Notes: generated from the sequence alone by a model not told the origin. A stretch of DNA of 64,000 nucleotides from Fimenecus sp045594645 (GCA_045594645.1 JAZNYY010000029.1:1-64000), one strand, 5' to 3'; shown: positions 52,365-61,372, counted from the stretch's first letter. Translations and numbers: made by a program.

Positions 52365-52390
52365 GTTAGGGCGGGGGCTTGCTCCCGCCG
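52365..52390 (+). repeat. Type B palindromic element, possibly acting as terminator
   Basis: GTTAGGGCGGGGGC-TTGC-TCCCGCCG followed by TTTTCTTTT. It lies 4 bases after the DUF3021 stop. Confidence 0.7.
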
Positions 52391-52404
52391 TTTTCTTTTA
52401 TATA

Positions 52405-52433
52405 TTGAAATGTATATACTTTTCTGCTACAAT
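52405..52433 (+). promoter_or_regulatory. SigmaA-type promoter of the beta-mannosidase gene
   Basis: TTGAAA (52405-52410), 17 bases, TACAAT (52428-52433), with extended -10 TGc. Confidence 0.6.
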
Positions 52434-52464
52434 AATATAAAATAAATCCAAAGGAAACATTATT

Positions 52465-54921
52465 ATGACAACATACAATCTCAACGGACAATGGAATATG
52501 ACGCGCGTTGCTACGGGGGATAACTACAATGTTAATGTTCCCTCTGATAACTACACTCAATTACTTGAATTCGGTGTTATTCCCGACCCATATTACAAAG
52601 ATAACGAAAAACTTGTTGAATGGGTAGGTCGCGAAGACTGGTCTTACGAAAGAACATTCAATTTAACAGAAAACGACCTTAAAAACCGCAAAATTTTACT
52701 CGTCTGCAAAGCACTTGATACAATCTGCGAAGTTTATGTAAACGGCGAGCTTGCAGGCAAGGGCGAAAATGCACATTTAAAATATGAATTCGACATTAAA
52801 TCCTATGCAAAAGCAGGGGAGAATACTCTTAAAATCAAATTCTTTGCTCCCGTTCCTCTTGCTGAAAAATTGCAAGCTGAAAAGCCAATCCCTAAAAACT
52901 GCAACGGTACAGACGGTATCGCTTATATCCGCAAGCCCCATTGTCATTTTGGTTGGGACTGGGGCCCGCATATTCCACTTTCGGGCATTACTGACGATAT
53001 TTCAGTAATTTGCTTTGATAACAGATTAGAAGATGTTGAAATCAAGCAAATCCACAAAAACGGCAAAGTGACCGTTAAACTCAACCCGATAGTTGACGGC
53101 GAGGGCGAAGTTTCTGCTAAAATCATTTGCCCCGACGGCACAGAATTTGCTATTGAAAATAACGAAATCACAATTGAAAACCCAGAACTTTGGTGGACAA
53201 AAGAATTAAGCCAAAAAGAAAAACAACCACTTTACACAGTAGTTGCAACTCTTGGTGATACAGAAATTACAAAAAAAATTGGTCTGCGCACAATCCGTCT
53301 TGACCGTTCAAAAGACCAATATGGTAGCAATTTCTGTTTCTATCTTAACGATGCTCCCATTTTCGCAAAAGGTGCTAACTGGATAATTCCCGACAGCCTT
53401 ATGGGCAGAACAACAAAAGCAACTTATGATTATTACATAGATTCAGCATTAGAAGCTAACTTCAATATGCTTCGTATCTGGGGCGGTGCTTATTACGCAC
53501 CCGATTATTTCTATGAGCAATGTGACGAAAAAGGTCTTCTCTTGTGGCAAGATTTTATGTTCGCGTGCCTTATGTACCCATTCTACGAAGAAGATTTCAC
53601 AAACAATGTTTTAAAAGAAATTGAGTACAATGTGAACAGAATTAAATCTCACCCGTCACTTTGTCTTTGGGGCGGTAATAACGAGATTGAAACAATGTTC
53701 TCATATATGCCCGAAACTATGAAAATTGTGCAGTGGTATAAAAAATTCTTCTATGAGATTTTAAAGGATTTTGTTACAAAGCTCGACCCCGACACACCAT
53801 ATATCGAAACCTCACCAATTGGTGAAAACTTCCGTAAGGGTGTTACAGGCGACGCTCACGGCGACACTCATATGTGGAATGTTTGGCACGGTCAAAAGCC
53901 TTTGAATTACTACCGCACCCGTCCCACACGCTTTTGCAGTGAATTCGGTCTTGAATCGCTTCCGTCAATGGATGCAATCCGTCAGTTTGCCGAAGAAAAG
54001 GATTATAACATAACAAGTGAAATTTTCAATGCGCATCAGAAATGCAAAAGCGGTAACCGTAAAATGCTTTTCTATCTGCTTGAAAAATATTATGAGCCAC
54101 AAAAATTTGAGGATATGATTTATATGACAAATCTTATCCAGAAAGAATGTATCCAAGACGCCACAGAGCATTGGCGCAGAAATCGTGGTCGTTGTAACGG
54201 CTCACTTTTCTGGCAGTTTAACGATTGTTGGCAAGCGCCGTCTTGGTCAAGCGTTGATTTTACAGGTAAATGGAAAGCCCTTCAATATGCTTCTCGTCAC
54301 TTCTTTGAACCTGTGTGCGTGTCGATTGAAGAAACCGATAAGGATTATAAAATCTATGCAATAAACGATTTAAGAGAAGAAAAAAATGTGAAAATCGTGT
54401 CTGTACTCGCAACTCTTGACGGTAAGGTTATATCTTCAAATGAACTCACAAAGGTTTTAAGTCCTTTGTCAAGCGAATGTGTATTTGGTGCAAATGTAAA
54501 CGGTAATAAAAAAGAAATGTTCTTATCTGTCAAAATGTATGAAAACGATAAGCTTGTTTCAGAACGCACAAAGATTTTTGTGCCCGACCGCGATTTGAAG
54601 CTTAAGCCAAACACAATTCAAAAATCAGTTTCATACGAAAACGGCGAGTTAAAAATCAAACTGATTTCTCCCGTGTTCTGCCGTAGTGTAATGGTGGATA
54701 TTGAGGATTTCAGCACACCGTTCAGCGATAATTATTTTGATTTACTTCCCAACGAAGAAAAAATCATAACGGTAAAGGCTGATAAGTATTGTGAGGTAAC
54801 AGTTAAATCTCTTGCGGATATTCCCGTTAAAAAATCAAAGCTCAAGGCAAATTCATATCGACTAAAATTCGCTCTTGAGCCCGAAAATATCGCAAATTGG
54901 TTCTGGTATTCAGTAAACTGA
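52465..54921 (+). CDS. Beta-mannosidase (glycoside hydrolase family 2)
   Basis: 818 residues without a signal peptide, so cytoplasmic. Sandwich domain (1-180, LNGQWNMTRV...), immunoglobulin-like domain, then a TIM barrel with acid/base Glu-407 in GGNNEIE and nucleophile Glu-493 in FCSEFGLES, and the WNVWHGQKPL segment typical of GH2 beta-mannosidases. It would release mannose from manno-oligosaccharides or N-glycan fragments. No transporter is adjacent. Confidence 0.93.
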   Translation: MTTYNLNGQWNMTRVATGDNYNVNVPSDNYTQLLEFGVIPDPYYKDNEKLVEWVGREDWSYERTFNLTENDLKNRKILLVCKALDTICEVYVNGELAGKGENAHLKYEFDIKSYAKAGENTLKIKFFAPVPLAEKLQAEKPIPKNCNGTDGIAYIRKPHCHFGWDWGPHIPLSGITDDISVICFDNRLEDVEIKQIHKNGKVTVKLNPIVDGEGEVSAKIICPDGTEFAIENNEITIENPELWWTKELSQKEKQPLYTVVATLGDTEITKKIGLRTIRLDRSKDQYGSNFCFYLNDAPIFAKGANWIIPDSLMGRTTKATYDYYIDSALEANFNMLRIWGGAYYAPDYFYEQCDEKGLLLWQDFMFACLMYPFYEEDFTNNVLKEIEYNVNRIKSHPSLCLWGGNNEIETMFSYMPETMKIVQWYKKFFYEILKDFVTKLDPDTPYIETSPIGENFRKGVTGDAHGDTHMWNVWHGQKPLNYYRTRPTRFCSEFGLESLPSMDAIRQFAEEKDYNITSEIFNAHQKCKSGNRKMLFYLLEKYYEPQKFEDMIYMTNLIQKECIQDATEHWRRNRGRCNGSLFWQFNDCWQAPSWSSVDFTGKWKALQYASRHFFEPVCVSIEETDKDYKIYAINDLREEKNVKIVSVLATLDGKVISSNELTKVLSPLSSECVFGANVNGNKKEMFLSVKMYENDKLVSERTKIFVPDRDLKLKPNTIQKSVSYENGELKIKLISPVFCRSVMVDIEDFSTPFSDNYFDLLPNEEKIITVKADKYCEVTVKSLADIPVKKSKLKANSYRLKFALEPENIANWFWYSVN

Positions 54922-54928
54922 TTATTTG

Positions 54929-54957
54929 TTGACAAAGGTTTTATCGAAATTTATAAT
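54929..54957 (+). promoter_or_regulatory. Perfect consensus SigmaA promoter of the unknown membrane protein gene
   Basis: TTGACA (54929-54934), 17 bases, TATAAT (54952-54957), starting 8 bases after the beta-mannosidase stop. Confidence 0.82.
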
Positions 54958-54988
54958 TGTGCTAAAGGGTTTTAAAGGAGAGGGTAAA

Positions 54989-55939
54989 ATGGTAGGCAGT
55001 GCAATCAAAAAGTATGCTAAAGAAAAGAATTGGCAGATTAAAAACGGTGTTGCATTCGGCATTTATCGTGGATATATGATGTCAATGCAAGAGGGTGGCG
55101 GTTGGAAAAGTCTTTCAATTGCCGCAAGACTTGAAAGCCAAGAGGCACTTAATTCTGCTTATGAGCTTCTTAATGATAAGAATATTATGAAAGATTACAG
55201 AATCAGCGGAAGTACAGTTTCTCCCTCTGCGGTCAATATAACCTTTATTGATAACCCCGGCACAATGAAAAAGATTATTGAGTTTATTGACTCTTTCTGT
55301 GACGGACTTGATTCTTTTGGCGCAAAGGGTGCAAATTATTGTAGCTCTTGCGGGCTTGAGCTTGGCGGAACAGGTGTTCCCGCACTTATGAATGATACAG
55401 TATATCTTCTTCACGAGGGCTGTATGCACCGCGACGACGAGCAGTTGAATGTTGCTAAAGAAGAAATGAAAAAAGAGGGTAGCGCGGTAACGGGTACAAT
55501 CGGTGCATTTATCGGTGCAATCATAGGTGCTATTCCTTGGGCAGTTGCTTACTATTTTGGTTGGTTTGTGGCTTGGCTCGGCTTCCTTGTAGGTATTGCC
55601 GCAAAGAAGGGCTATGAGCTTCTTAACGGTAAAGAAAGTCGTGCAAAGGGTGTTGCTGTAATCATTGCAACAATCTTTGGCGTGATTGTTGCCGAAAGTG
55701 CGGCTATTATGGTAATGGCGGGTATTTCTTGGGCACAAGCGGGCGATACATTCAGTGTTATGGATGTTGTTTATTCATATTTTTATACGCTTGTAACTGA
55801 TTCCGCATTTCTTATGGATATATTAGTTGATACTGCTCTCGGTCTTGTGTTCGCATTCCTTGGTATCTGGTCAACAATCCGTGAAATCTTCAAGGCAACA
55901 GGCAAAAATGCAGACAGATTTATCAGATTAGATAAATAA
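54989..55939 (+). CDS. Membrane protein of unknown function with cysteine motif
   Basis: 316 residues from the ATG after aaaggagagggt. A soluble N-terminal part (1-160) contains CSSCGLELGG...and a later Cys-His pair (EGCMHRD), which may bind zinc. The C-terminal part (about 165-300) has about four hydrophobic segments rich in Gly and Ala. I do not recognise the family. It is monocistronic, between a perfect promoter and a strong terminator, which suggests notable expression. Confidence 0.82.
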   Translation: MVGSAIKKYAKEKNWQIKNGVAFGIYRGYMMSMQEGGGWKSLSIAARLESQEALNSAYELLNDKNIMKDYRISGSTVSPSAVNITFIDNPGTMKKIIEFIDSFCDGLDSFGAKGANYCSSCGLELGGTGVPALMNDTVYLLHEGCMHRDDEQLNVAKEEMKKEGSAVTGTIGAFIGAIIGAIPWAVAYYFGWFVAWLGFLVGIAAKKGYELLNGKESRAKGVAVIIATIFGVIVAESAAIMVMAGISWAQAGDTFSVMDVVYSYFYTLVTDSAFLMDILVDTALGLVFAFLGIWSTIREIFKATGKNADRFIRLDK

Positions 55940-55954
55940 TAAACAATAAAATTT

Positions 55955-55994
55955 ATCCCCATAGTCTCTTAATTAAAGACTATGGGGATTTTTT
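55955..55994. terminator. Bidirectional terminator
   Basis: ATCCCCATAGTCT (55955-55967) and AGACTATGGGGAT (55977-55989) form a perfect 13-bp stem, with TTTTT on the right and A-rich sequence on the left. Serves the convergent unknown gene and mtaB. Confidence 0.92.
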
Positions 55995-57276
55995 ATATTT
56001 TGCCTATACAATAATCATCATTTACGCCAAAAATTTCAACCTCAATTATTCTTCCTATTTCTGCTTCACTCTGTATCTTTACAGGTGTGTAATTTGGGGT
56101 ATAACCGAAGTATTCACCGTCACGCTGTTTACCCTCAATAAGAACTGAAACTGTTCTGCCGATTTGTGATTTCAAAAATTCATTTCTTATCTTATCGGCA
56201 ACCTTTGAAAGCTCTGAAACTCTATATGCTTTTACAGATTTCTCGATTTGTCCGTCCATTCTGTCAGCAACCGTTCCGCTACGGCGTGAGTAGGGGAATA
56301 TATGTATTTTTTCAAAGCCTACTTTTTCAGCGAATTGCTTTGTAATCTCAAAATCCTCGTCATTCTCGTGAGGAAAACCAACCATAATGTCCGTTGTGAG
56401 CGTACAATCTTTAAATTCTTTTCTTAATTTCTCACATAATGCAAAGTATTCATCGCTTGTGTAGTGACGGTTCATCTTTTTAAGAATTTTATCGCAACCG
56501 CTTTGCAGAGAAATATGAAATTGTGGACAAAGCTTTTCGCATTTTGCCATTTTTTCAATAAGCTCATCTGTAATGTGGTCGGGCTCAAGAGAGCCAAGGC
56601 GAATTCGCTCTATTTTTTCATTCTCTGCCACCGCAAAAATAGCGTCAGCAAGGTCTAAATCAGAGCCTTTACCATATGCGGAAAGATTAATGCCGACTAA
56701 TACAATTTCACGGTATCCGTTATCACTTAATGCGGATACTTCTTTTTTTATGTCCTCAATTTCTTTCCAACGCACTCTGCCTCGTGCTTTAGGGATAATA
56801 CAATATGAACAAAAACGATCGCAACCGTCTTCAATCTTTAAAGTGGCGCGTGTGCGTTCTTCAAAATCAGTAATTCCCGTTGAAATAAGAGACTCTCCGC
56901 TTGCGTGCTGAGTAAGGTGCATAACTCTGCAATCACCTGCAAAGTATTCATTTAACGAATTTACGAGCAATTTGTTATTTCTGTTACCGAGAACAATGTC
57001 TGCCTCTGTAAGCTTTTCTGCCATTTCGGGAAAAGATTGTGGCATACAACCCGTCAGAACGACTGTACTTTCAGGGTGTTTCTTTTTATAATGACGAACA
57101 CATTGCCTTGTCTTTCTGTCACTTTCGCTTGTAACGGTGCACGAGTTTATGATGAAAATATCCGCAACATTTTCATCGTCAGTAATTTCATATCCGTTTT
57201 TCTTTAATTGCTCACGCATTTCTTGGGTTTCATATTGATTTACCTTGCACCCGAGAGTGTGAAAAAATACCTTCAT
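55993..57276 (-). CDS. mtaB: tRNA t6A37 methylthiotransferase MtaB
   Basis: 427 residues. Start MKVFFHTLGCKVNQYETQ is the family N-terminus; an upstream in-frame extension of 30 residues lacks similarity and an SD. MTTase domain cysteines in LGCKVN, NSCTVT and TGCMPQ bind one cluster; the radical SAM motif is CDRFCSYCIIPKARG; a TRAM domain is C-terminal. The CKVNQYE form and NxCTVT spacing identify MtaB rather than MiaB or RimO. Confidence 0.93.
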   Translation of the reverse strand: MKVFFHTLGCKVNQYETQEMREQLKKNGYEITDDENVADIFIINSCTVTSESDRKTRQCVRHYKKKHPESTVVLTGCMPQSFPEMAEKLTEADIVLGNRNNKLLVNSLNEYFAGDCRVMHLTQHASGESLISTGITDFEERTRATLKIEDGCDRFCSYCIIPKARGRVRWKEIEDIKKEVSALSDNGYREIVLVGINLSAYGKGSDLDLADAIFAVAENEKIERIRLGSLEPDHITDELIEKMAKCEKLCPQFHISLQSGCDKILKKMNRHYTSDEYFALCEKLRKEFKDCTLTTDIMVGFPHENDEDFEITKQFAEKVGFEKIHIFPYSRRSGTVADRMDGQIEKSVKAYRVSELSKVADKIRNEFLKSQIGRTVSVLIEGKQRDGEYFGYTPNYTPVKIQSEAEIGRIIEVEIFGVNDDYCIGKI

Positions 57277-57365
57277 AGTATCACCAAAAATCATTATAAC
57301 ACATAAATTATATTTTTCATATAACAATTTGTCCCATTCATATAATTTTTTACGGAGGGATAACA

Positions 57366-58520
57366 ATGAAAAAGCTTATATCAGTTTTACTGTGTATTAT
57401 TATGATGATGACAATGTCCGTCATCGCCTTTGCGGAGGAAGAAAATGCCGTTACGGATAATCTGTCTGCAAAATCGGCAATATTAATGGAAATATCAAGC
57501 GGTCAGGTTTTACTTTCAAAAAATCCTGATGAAAAATTACCGCCCGCGTCAATTACTAAAATTATGACGCTTTTGCTTGTTATGGAGGCTGTTGACAGCG
57601 GTAAAATAAAGCTTGAAGATACCGTGACCACAAGCCGAAATGCCTCGTCAAAGGGAGGCTCGCAAATCTGGCTTAAAGAGGGCGAGCAAATGACAGTGCA
57701 TGAGCTTATAAAAGCCACCGCAGTTGCAAGTGCAAACGATGCAAGCACCGCATTGGGCGAATATATAGCGGGTGACGAAATGACCTTTGTTGCAATGATG
57801 AACAGTCGTGCCGCTGAGCTTGGAATGGTAAATACTAATTTTGAGAATTGTTCAGGTCTTGACGATACCGCAGAAAATCATTATACCACCGCCCGCGATA
57901 TTGCAATTATGAGCTGTGAATTAATGAAACACGAAAGAATAAAAGAATATACAACAATATGGATGGATTCACTTCGTAACGGTGAAACCGAGCTTGTAAA
58001 TACAAACCGACTTGTTCGTTTTTATGAGGGTACTACGGGGCTTAAAACAGGCACAACATCAAAAGCAGGCTATTGCATAAGCGCCACCGCACAGCGTAAC
58101 GGTATGGAATTAGTAGCAGTAGTGCTTGGCAGCGATAACAGTAACGAACGCTTTGAAGATGCAAAAACTTTGCTTTCTTGGGGATTTTCAAATTATGAAA
58201 TTTACACACCGCAGGTTGATTTGTCACTTATTACAGATGTCAGCGTGCTTTATGGCGAGCAGACCAAAATTTCGCCCGTAATCAGTAAGATTTCACCAAT
58301 TCTTATTAAAAAAGGTACGCAGAACAAAATAAATCAGCGAATAGATATGTGTATTGATGTTGAAGCGCCTGTAGAAAAAGGGCAAACTCTGGGAACTGTC
58401 TATTTTGAATGTGACGGCAAAACTCTTGCAACTTGTCCGTTAAAAAGTGAAAATAAAGTCGAACGCCGAAGTGTATTTTTCGTCTTTTCTATGATGTGGT
58501 CAACATTTGCAAAAAAATAA
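57366..58520 (+). CDS. D-alanyl-D-alanine carboxypeptidase (S11, DacF/PBP5-like)
   Basis: 384 residues. Signal peptide (1-23, ending AFA). Active-site motifs: SITK (in PPASITKIM, near residue 60), SAN (near 120) and KTG (GLKTGTTSKAGYC, near 223). A C-terminal beta domain follows, and the last segment (SVFFVFSMMWSTFAK) may be an amphipathic or membrane anchor. Trims the terminal D-Ala from peptidoglycan pentapeptides. Divergent from mtaB; the 89-base gap contains AT-rich sequence, with no clear promoter. SD is cggaggg. Confidence 0.92.
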   Translation: MKKLISVLLCIIMMMTMSVIAFAEEENAVTDNLSAKSAILMEISSGQVLLSKNPDEKLPPASITKIMTLLLVMEAVDSGKIKLEDTVTTSRNASSKGGSQIWLKEGEQMTVHELIKATAVASANDASTALGEYIAGDEMTFVAMMNSRAAELGMVNTNFENCSGLDDTAENHYTTARDIAIMSCELMKHERIKEYTTIWMDSLRNGETELVNTNRLVRFYEGTTGLKTGTTSKAGYCISATAQRNGMELVAVVLGSDNSNERFEDAKTLLSWGFSNYEIYTPQVDLSLITDVSVLYGEQTKISPVISKISPILIKKGTQNKINQRIDMCIDVEAPVEKGQTLGTVYFECDGKTLATCPLKSENKVERRSVFFVFSMMWSTFAKK

Positions 58521-58542
58521 TTAGAAAATACCAAAAAATCTA

Positions 58543-58571
58543 TTGAAAAAACTCTCGTTTTAGGGTAAAAT
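58543..58571 (+). promoter_or_regulatory. SigmaA-type promoter of pgi
   Basis: TTGAAA (58543-58548), 17 bases, TAAAAT (58566-58571). Confidence 0.6.
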
Positions 58572-58608
58572 AATAAAAAACCATAGGCAAAGCGAGGACT
58601 AATACAAA

Positions 58609-59946
58609 ATGGCGTTAAAGCTTAACGATAAATATGTTAAGAATTTTATAAGCGATGACGAATTAAATGCTATGGCTCCTGCCGTTGCAGACGCTCATCA
58701 AAAAATCATTGATAAAAGCGGTGAGGGTGCCGACTTTTTAGGTTGGGTTGACTTGCCCGTAAATTATGATAAAGAAGAATTCGAGAGAATTAAAAAAGCA
58801 GCCGCTAAAATCAAAAGTGATTCAAAGGCTTTGGTCGTTATCGGTATCGGCGGTTCATACCTCGGTGCACGCGCTGCTATTGAATTCTGCACTTCACAGA
58901 ATTACAATCTCGTTTCAAAAGACACTCCCAATATCTATTTCAGCGGTAACTCAATCAGCGGTAACTCTCTTTCAGAGCTTGTTGACCTTGTAAAAGATGT
59001 TGATTTTTCAGTTAATGTTATTTCAAAGTCTGGTACAACTACTGAGCCTGCAATTGCTTTCCGTATTTTCCGTGAGCTTCTTATTGAAAAGTATGGTGAA
59101 GAAGAGGCTGCAAAAAGAATTTATGTTACTACCGATAAATGTAAGGGCACTCTTAAAGAGTTTTCTGATAAGGCAGGCTATGAAACTTTCGTAGTACCCG
59201 ATGATGTTGGTGGCAGATATTCAGTTCTTACAGCAGTTGGTCTTTTGCCAATCGCCGTTGCAGGAATTGATATTGATAAAATGATGCAGGGTGCTCAAGA
59301 TGCACGCGAGGCTTATAGCGTTTGTGACCTCCAGAAGAACGATTGCTATAAGTATGCAGCACTTCGTAATATTCTTCTCGGCAAGGGTAAAGCAGTTGAG
59401 CTTATGGTGGCTTATGAGCCCGATTTCACAATGATGAATGAGTGGTTTAAACAGCTTTACGGCGAGAGCGAGGGTAAAGACGGTAAGGGTATTTTCCCGT
59501 CAAGCGTTGTTTGCTCAACAGACCTTCACTCAATGGGTCAGTACATTCAAGACGGTGTCAGAATGTTGTTTGAAACCTCTGTGATGTTCACAAAGCCCAA
59601 GAGAGAGGTTACAATTAAGGCAGACGAAGTAAATGCTGACGGACTTAACTTCCTTGCAGGCAAAACTATGGATTTTGTTAACCGTAAGGCTTATGAGGGT
59701 ACATTGCTTGCTCATGTTGACGGTGGCGTTCCCAATATCTGCATTGAAATTCCCGAAATGAACGAATATGAATTCGGCTATCTCGTTTACTTCTTTGAAA
59801 AGGCTTGTGCTGTTTCGGGCTATATTTTGGGTGTTAACCCATTTAATCAGCCCGGTGTTGAAAGCTATAAAAAGAATATGTTTGCTCTTCTCGGTAAGCC
59901 CGGTTACGAAACTCAGCAGGCAGAATTGTTGGCAAGACTTAGTTAA
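58609..59946 (+). CDS. pgi: Glucose-6-phosphate isomerase
   Basis: 445 residues. Interconverts glucose-6-phosphate and fructose-6-phosphate. Sugar-binding SIS motifs IGIGGSYLGARAA (near residue 77) and SKSGTTTEPA (near 139), catalytic Glu region LYGESEGKDGKG (near 285) and a C-terminal NPFNQPGVESYK signature. Length fits the shorter Firmicutes type. A CCGCC-TATAT-GGCGG hairpin follows the stop before the P-loop gene. Confidence 0.96.
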   Translation: MALKLNDKYVKNFISDDELNAMAPAVADAHQKIIDKSGEGADFLGWVDLPVNYDKEEFERIKKAAAKIKSDSKALVVIGIGGSYLGARAAIEFCTSQNYNLVSKDTPNIYFSGNSISGNSLSELVDLVKDVDFSVNVISKSGTTTEPAIAFRIFRELLIEKYGEEEAAKRIYVTTDKCKGTLKEFSDKAGYETFVVPDDVGGRYSVLTAVGLLPIAVAGIDIDKMMQGAQDAREAYSVCDLQKNDCYKYAALRNILLGKGKAVELMVAYEPDFTMMNEWFKQLYGESEGKDGKGIFPSSVVCSTDLHSMGQYIQDGVRMLFETSVMFTKPKREVTIKADEVNADGLNFLAGKTMDFVNRKAYEGTLLAHVDGGVPNICIEIPEMNEYEFGYLVYFFEKACAVSGYILGVNPFNQPGVESYKKNMFALLGKPGYETQQAELLARLS

Positions 59947-60004
59947 TTTCAGAAATTACCGCCTATATGGCGGATAAGACAATAAATATATAGGAGGAGA
60001 TAAT

Positions 60005-60433
60005 ATGATTTCTCTTATTATCGGCAAAAAAGGAACAGGAAAAACAAAGGTACTCGTTGAGCATGTAAACGATGCAGTGCATGTATCAAGCGGTAATGTT
60101 GTATGTGTTGAAAAAGAAACAAAGCTTACATACGATGTAAACTACCGTGCAAGACTCGTTGCAACTGATGTGTTTGCAATTGCAGGTTATGACGCATTCT
60201 ACGGCTTCTTAAGCGGTATTTGTGCAGGTGACCACGATATTACTGATATTTTTGTTGATGCAACATACAGAATTGCAGAGGATACAGACCGAACAGGTGA
60301 GGCTCTTGCAGCTTTCCTTAAGAAAGTTGATGCTCTTTCAAAGATTTCTGACACAAAGTTTACTTTCACAATTTCATCAGAGCTTGAGGACCTTCCCGAG
60401 TCAATGTTTGAATATTGCGAAAAAATCAACTAA
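60005..60433 (+). CDS. Small P-loop protein of unknown function
   Basis: 142 residues with a strong SD (aggagga). Walker A is GKKGTGKTK (residues 7-15) at the very N-terminus and a Walker B-like TDIFVDATYRI lies near residue 80. There is no other recognisable domain, and the protein is too short for a full AAA or kinase fold. Similar proteins in Clostridia are labelled loosely as ATP-binding. It follows pgi by 58 bases without a terminator. Confidence 0.8.
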   Translation: MISLIIGKKGTGKTKVLVEHVNDAVHVSSGNVVCVEKETKLTYDVNYRARLVATDVFAIAGYDAFYGFLSGICAGDHDITDIFVDATYRIAEDTDRTGEALAAFLKKVDALSKISDTKFTFTISSELEDLPESMFEYCEKIN

Positions 60434-60461
60434 ATAATTACTGAATGAAAGCGGTTCAATT

Positions 60462-60506
60462 GCCTCCCTTGTTAAAGGGAGGGGGACCGTCGAAGACGGT
60501 GGAGGG
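60462..60506 (+). repeat. Palindromic element (type C)
   Basis: Same sequence as 49325-49369: CCTCCCTT-GTT-AAAGGGAGG, ACCGTC-GAA-GACGGT, GGAGGG. Flanking GAAAGCGG before and CCGTTTTTTC after could pair loosely, as if the element sat in the loop of a terminator. Confidence 0.85.
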
Positions 60507-60558
60507 CTTCCTCTGCCGTTTTTTCTGCAAATTCTACAAAAAATATTCACGATTTTTG

Positions 60559-60587
60559 TTGACAAAAACGAAATAACCATATATAAT
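60559..60587 (+). promoter_or_regulatory. Perfect consensus SigmaA promoter of DUF177-rpmF
   Basis: TTGACA (60559-60564), 17 bases, TATAAT (60582-60587). Confidence 0.82.
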
Positions 60588-60623
60588 ATTTTAGCGTTGA
60601 TTAGTGTTGAAAGGAATGCCTAA

Positions 60624-61118
60624 ATGCAGATTCAACTTGAACAGATTTTTAATATTGAAGGCTCAAAAAAAGAATTCGACCATTCATTTGAGCCCGAATA
60701 TGCTCTTTCTGACGATATTTCACTTGACACACCGGGTGTTGCGGTTAGTGGTAAAATCGAGAACAATACGGGTATTGTGTCGTTGTCAGGCATTGCATCT
60801 TTTTCTGCAACTGCTGTATGTAGCCGTTGTGCAGAAGAGTTTAAAAAGGATTTTCAGGTGACCATTGAGCATTTGCTTGTAAATAAGCTGGTCAATGAAG
60901 ATAATGACGATTATATCGTTGTTGAAAATTCAGTGCTTGATTTAGATGCACTGGTTTGTGAAGACATTGTTCTTTCACTTCCTGGTAAGTTTTTATGCCA
61001 CGAAGATTGTAAAGGACTTTGTGCGAAATGCGGAAAAAACCTCAATGATGGTCCTTGTGACTGCAAAAAAGATGTTGACCCGCGTTTAGCTGCATTATTG
61101 CAGTTGCTTGATGATTAA
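60624..61118 (+). CDS. yceD: DUF177/YceD family protein
   Basis: 164 residues. C-terminal zinc-like motif HEDCKGLCAKCGKNLNDGPCDC and the ending DPRLAALLQLL are typical of DUF177. The family is needed for normal 23S rRNA accumulation in bacteria and plastids and is nearly always encoded before rpmF, as here. Confidence 0.93.
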   Translation: MQIQLEQIFNIEGSKKEFDHSFEPEYALSDDISLDTPGVAVSGKIENNTGIVSLSGIASFSATAVCSRCAEEFKKDFQVTIEHLLVNKLVNEDNDDYIVVENSVLDLDALVCEDIVLSLPGKFLCHEDCKGLCAKCGKNLNDGPCDCKKDVDPRLAALLQLLDD

Positions 61119-61154
61119 GTTATTAATTAGTATTTTTATAAGGAGGTGCCTCAA

Positions 61155-61343
61155 ATGGCAGTACCTAAGAGAAGAGTTTCAAAAACAAGAAGAGACAAGA
61201 GACGTTCAAATGTATGGAAGATGACAGCTCCCGAGCTTGTAAAGTGCCCCAACTGTGGTCAGTACAAGAGACCTCACAGAGTTTGTGGTGAGTGTGGTCA
61301 GTATAAGGGCAGACAGGTTGTTGCTCTTAAAGAAGAGGCTTAA
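61155..61343 (+). CDS. rpmF: 50S ribosomal protein L32
   Basis: 62 residues, start MAVPKRRVSKTRRDKRRSN. It keeps the four zinc cysteines (CPNCG and CGECG), so it is the C+ (zinc-binding) form. SD AGGAGG. Followed by a terminator. Confidence 0.97.
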   Translation: MAVPKRRVSKTRRDKRRSNVWKMTAPELVKCPNCGQYKRPHRVCGECGQYKGRQVVALKEEA

Positions 61344-61372
61344 TTTCCTTACGAATTATCTTCAGTTAAAGG

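Noticed and set aside
55115..55738. A 207-codon open frame on the minus strand opposite the unknown membrane protein gene.
   Set aside because: It is Cys/Asn/Thr-rich without any domain pattern, has no convincing SD, and the plus-strand gene has promoter, SD, membrane segments and terminator.
55993..57276. MiaB or RimO instead of MtaB.
   Set aside because: The LGCKVNQYE start, the NSCTVT and TGCMPQ motifs and the CDRFCSYCIIP form agree with MtaB as I know the families.
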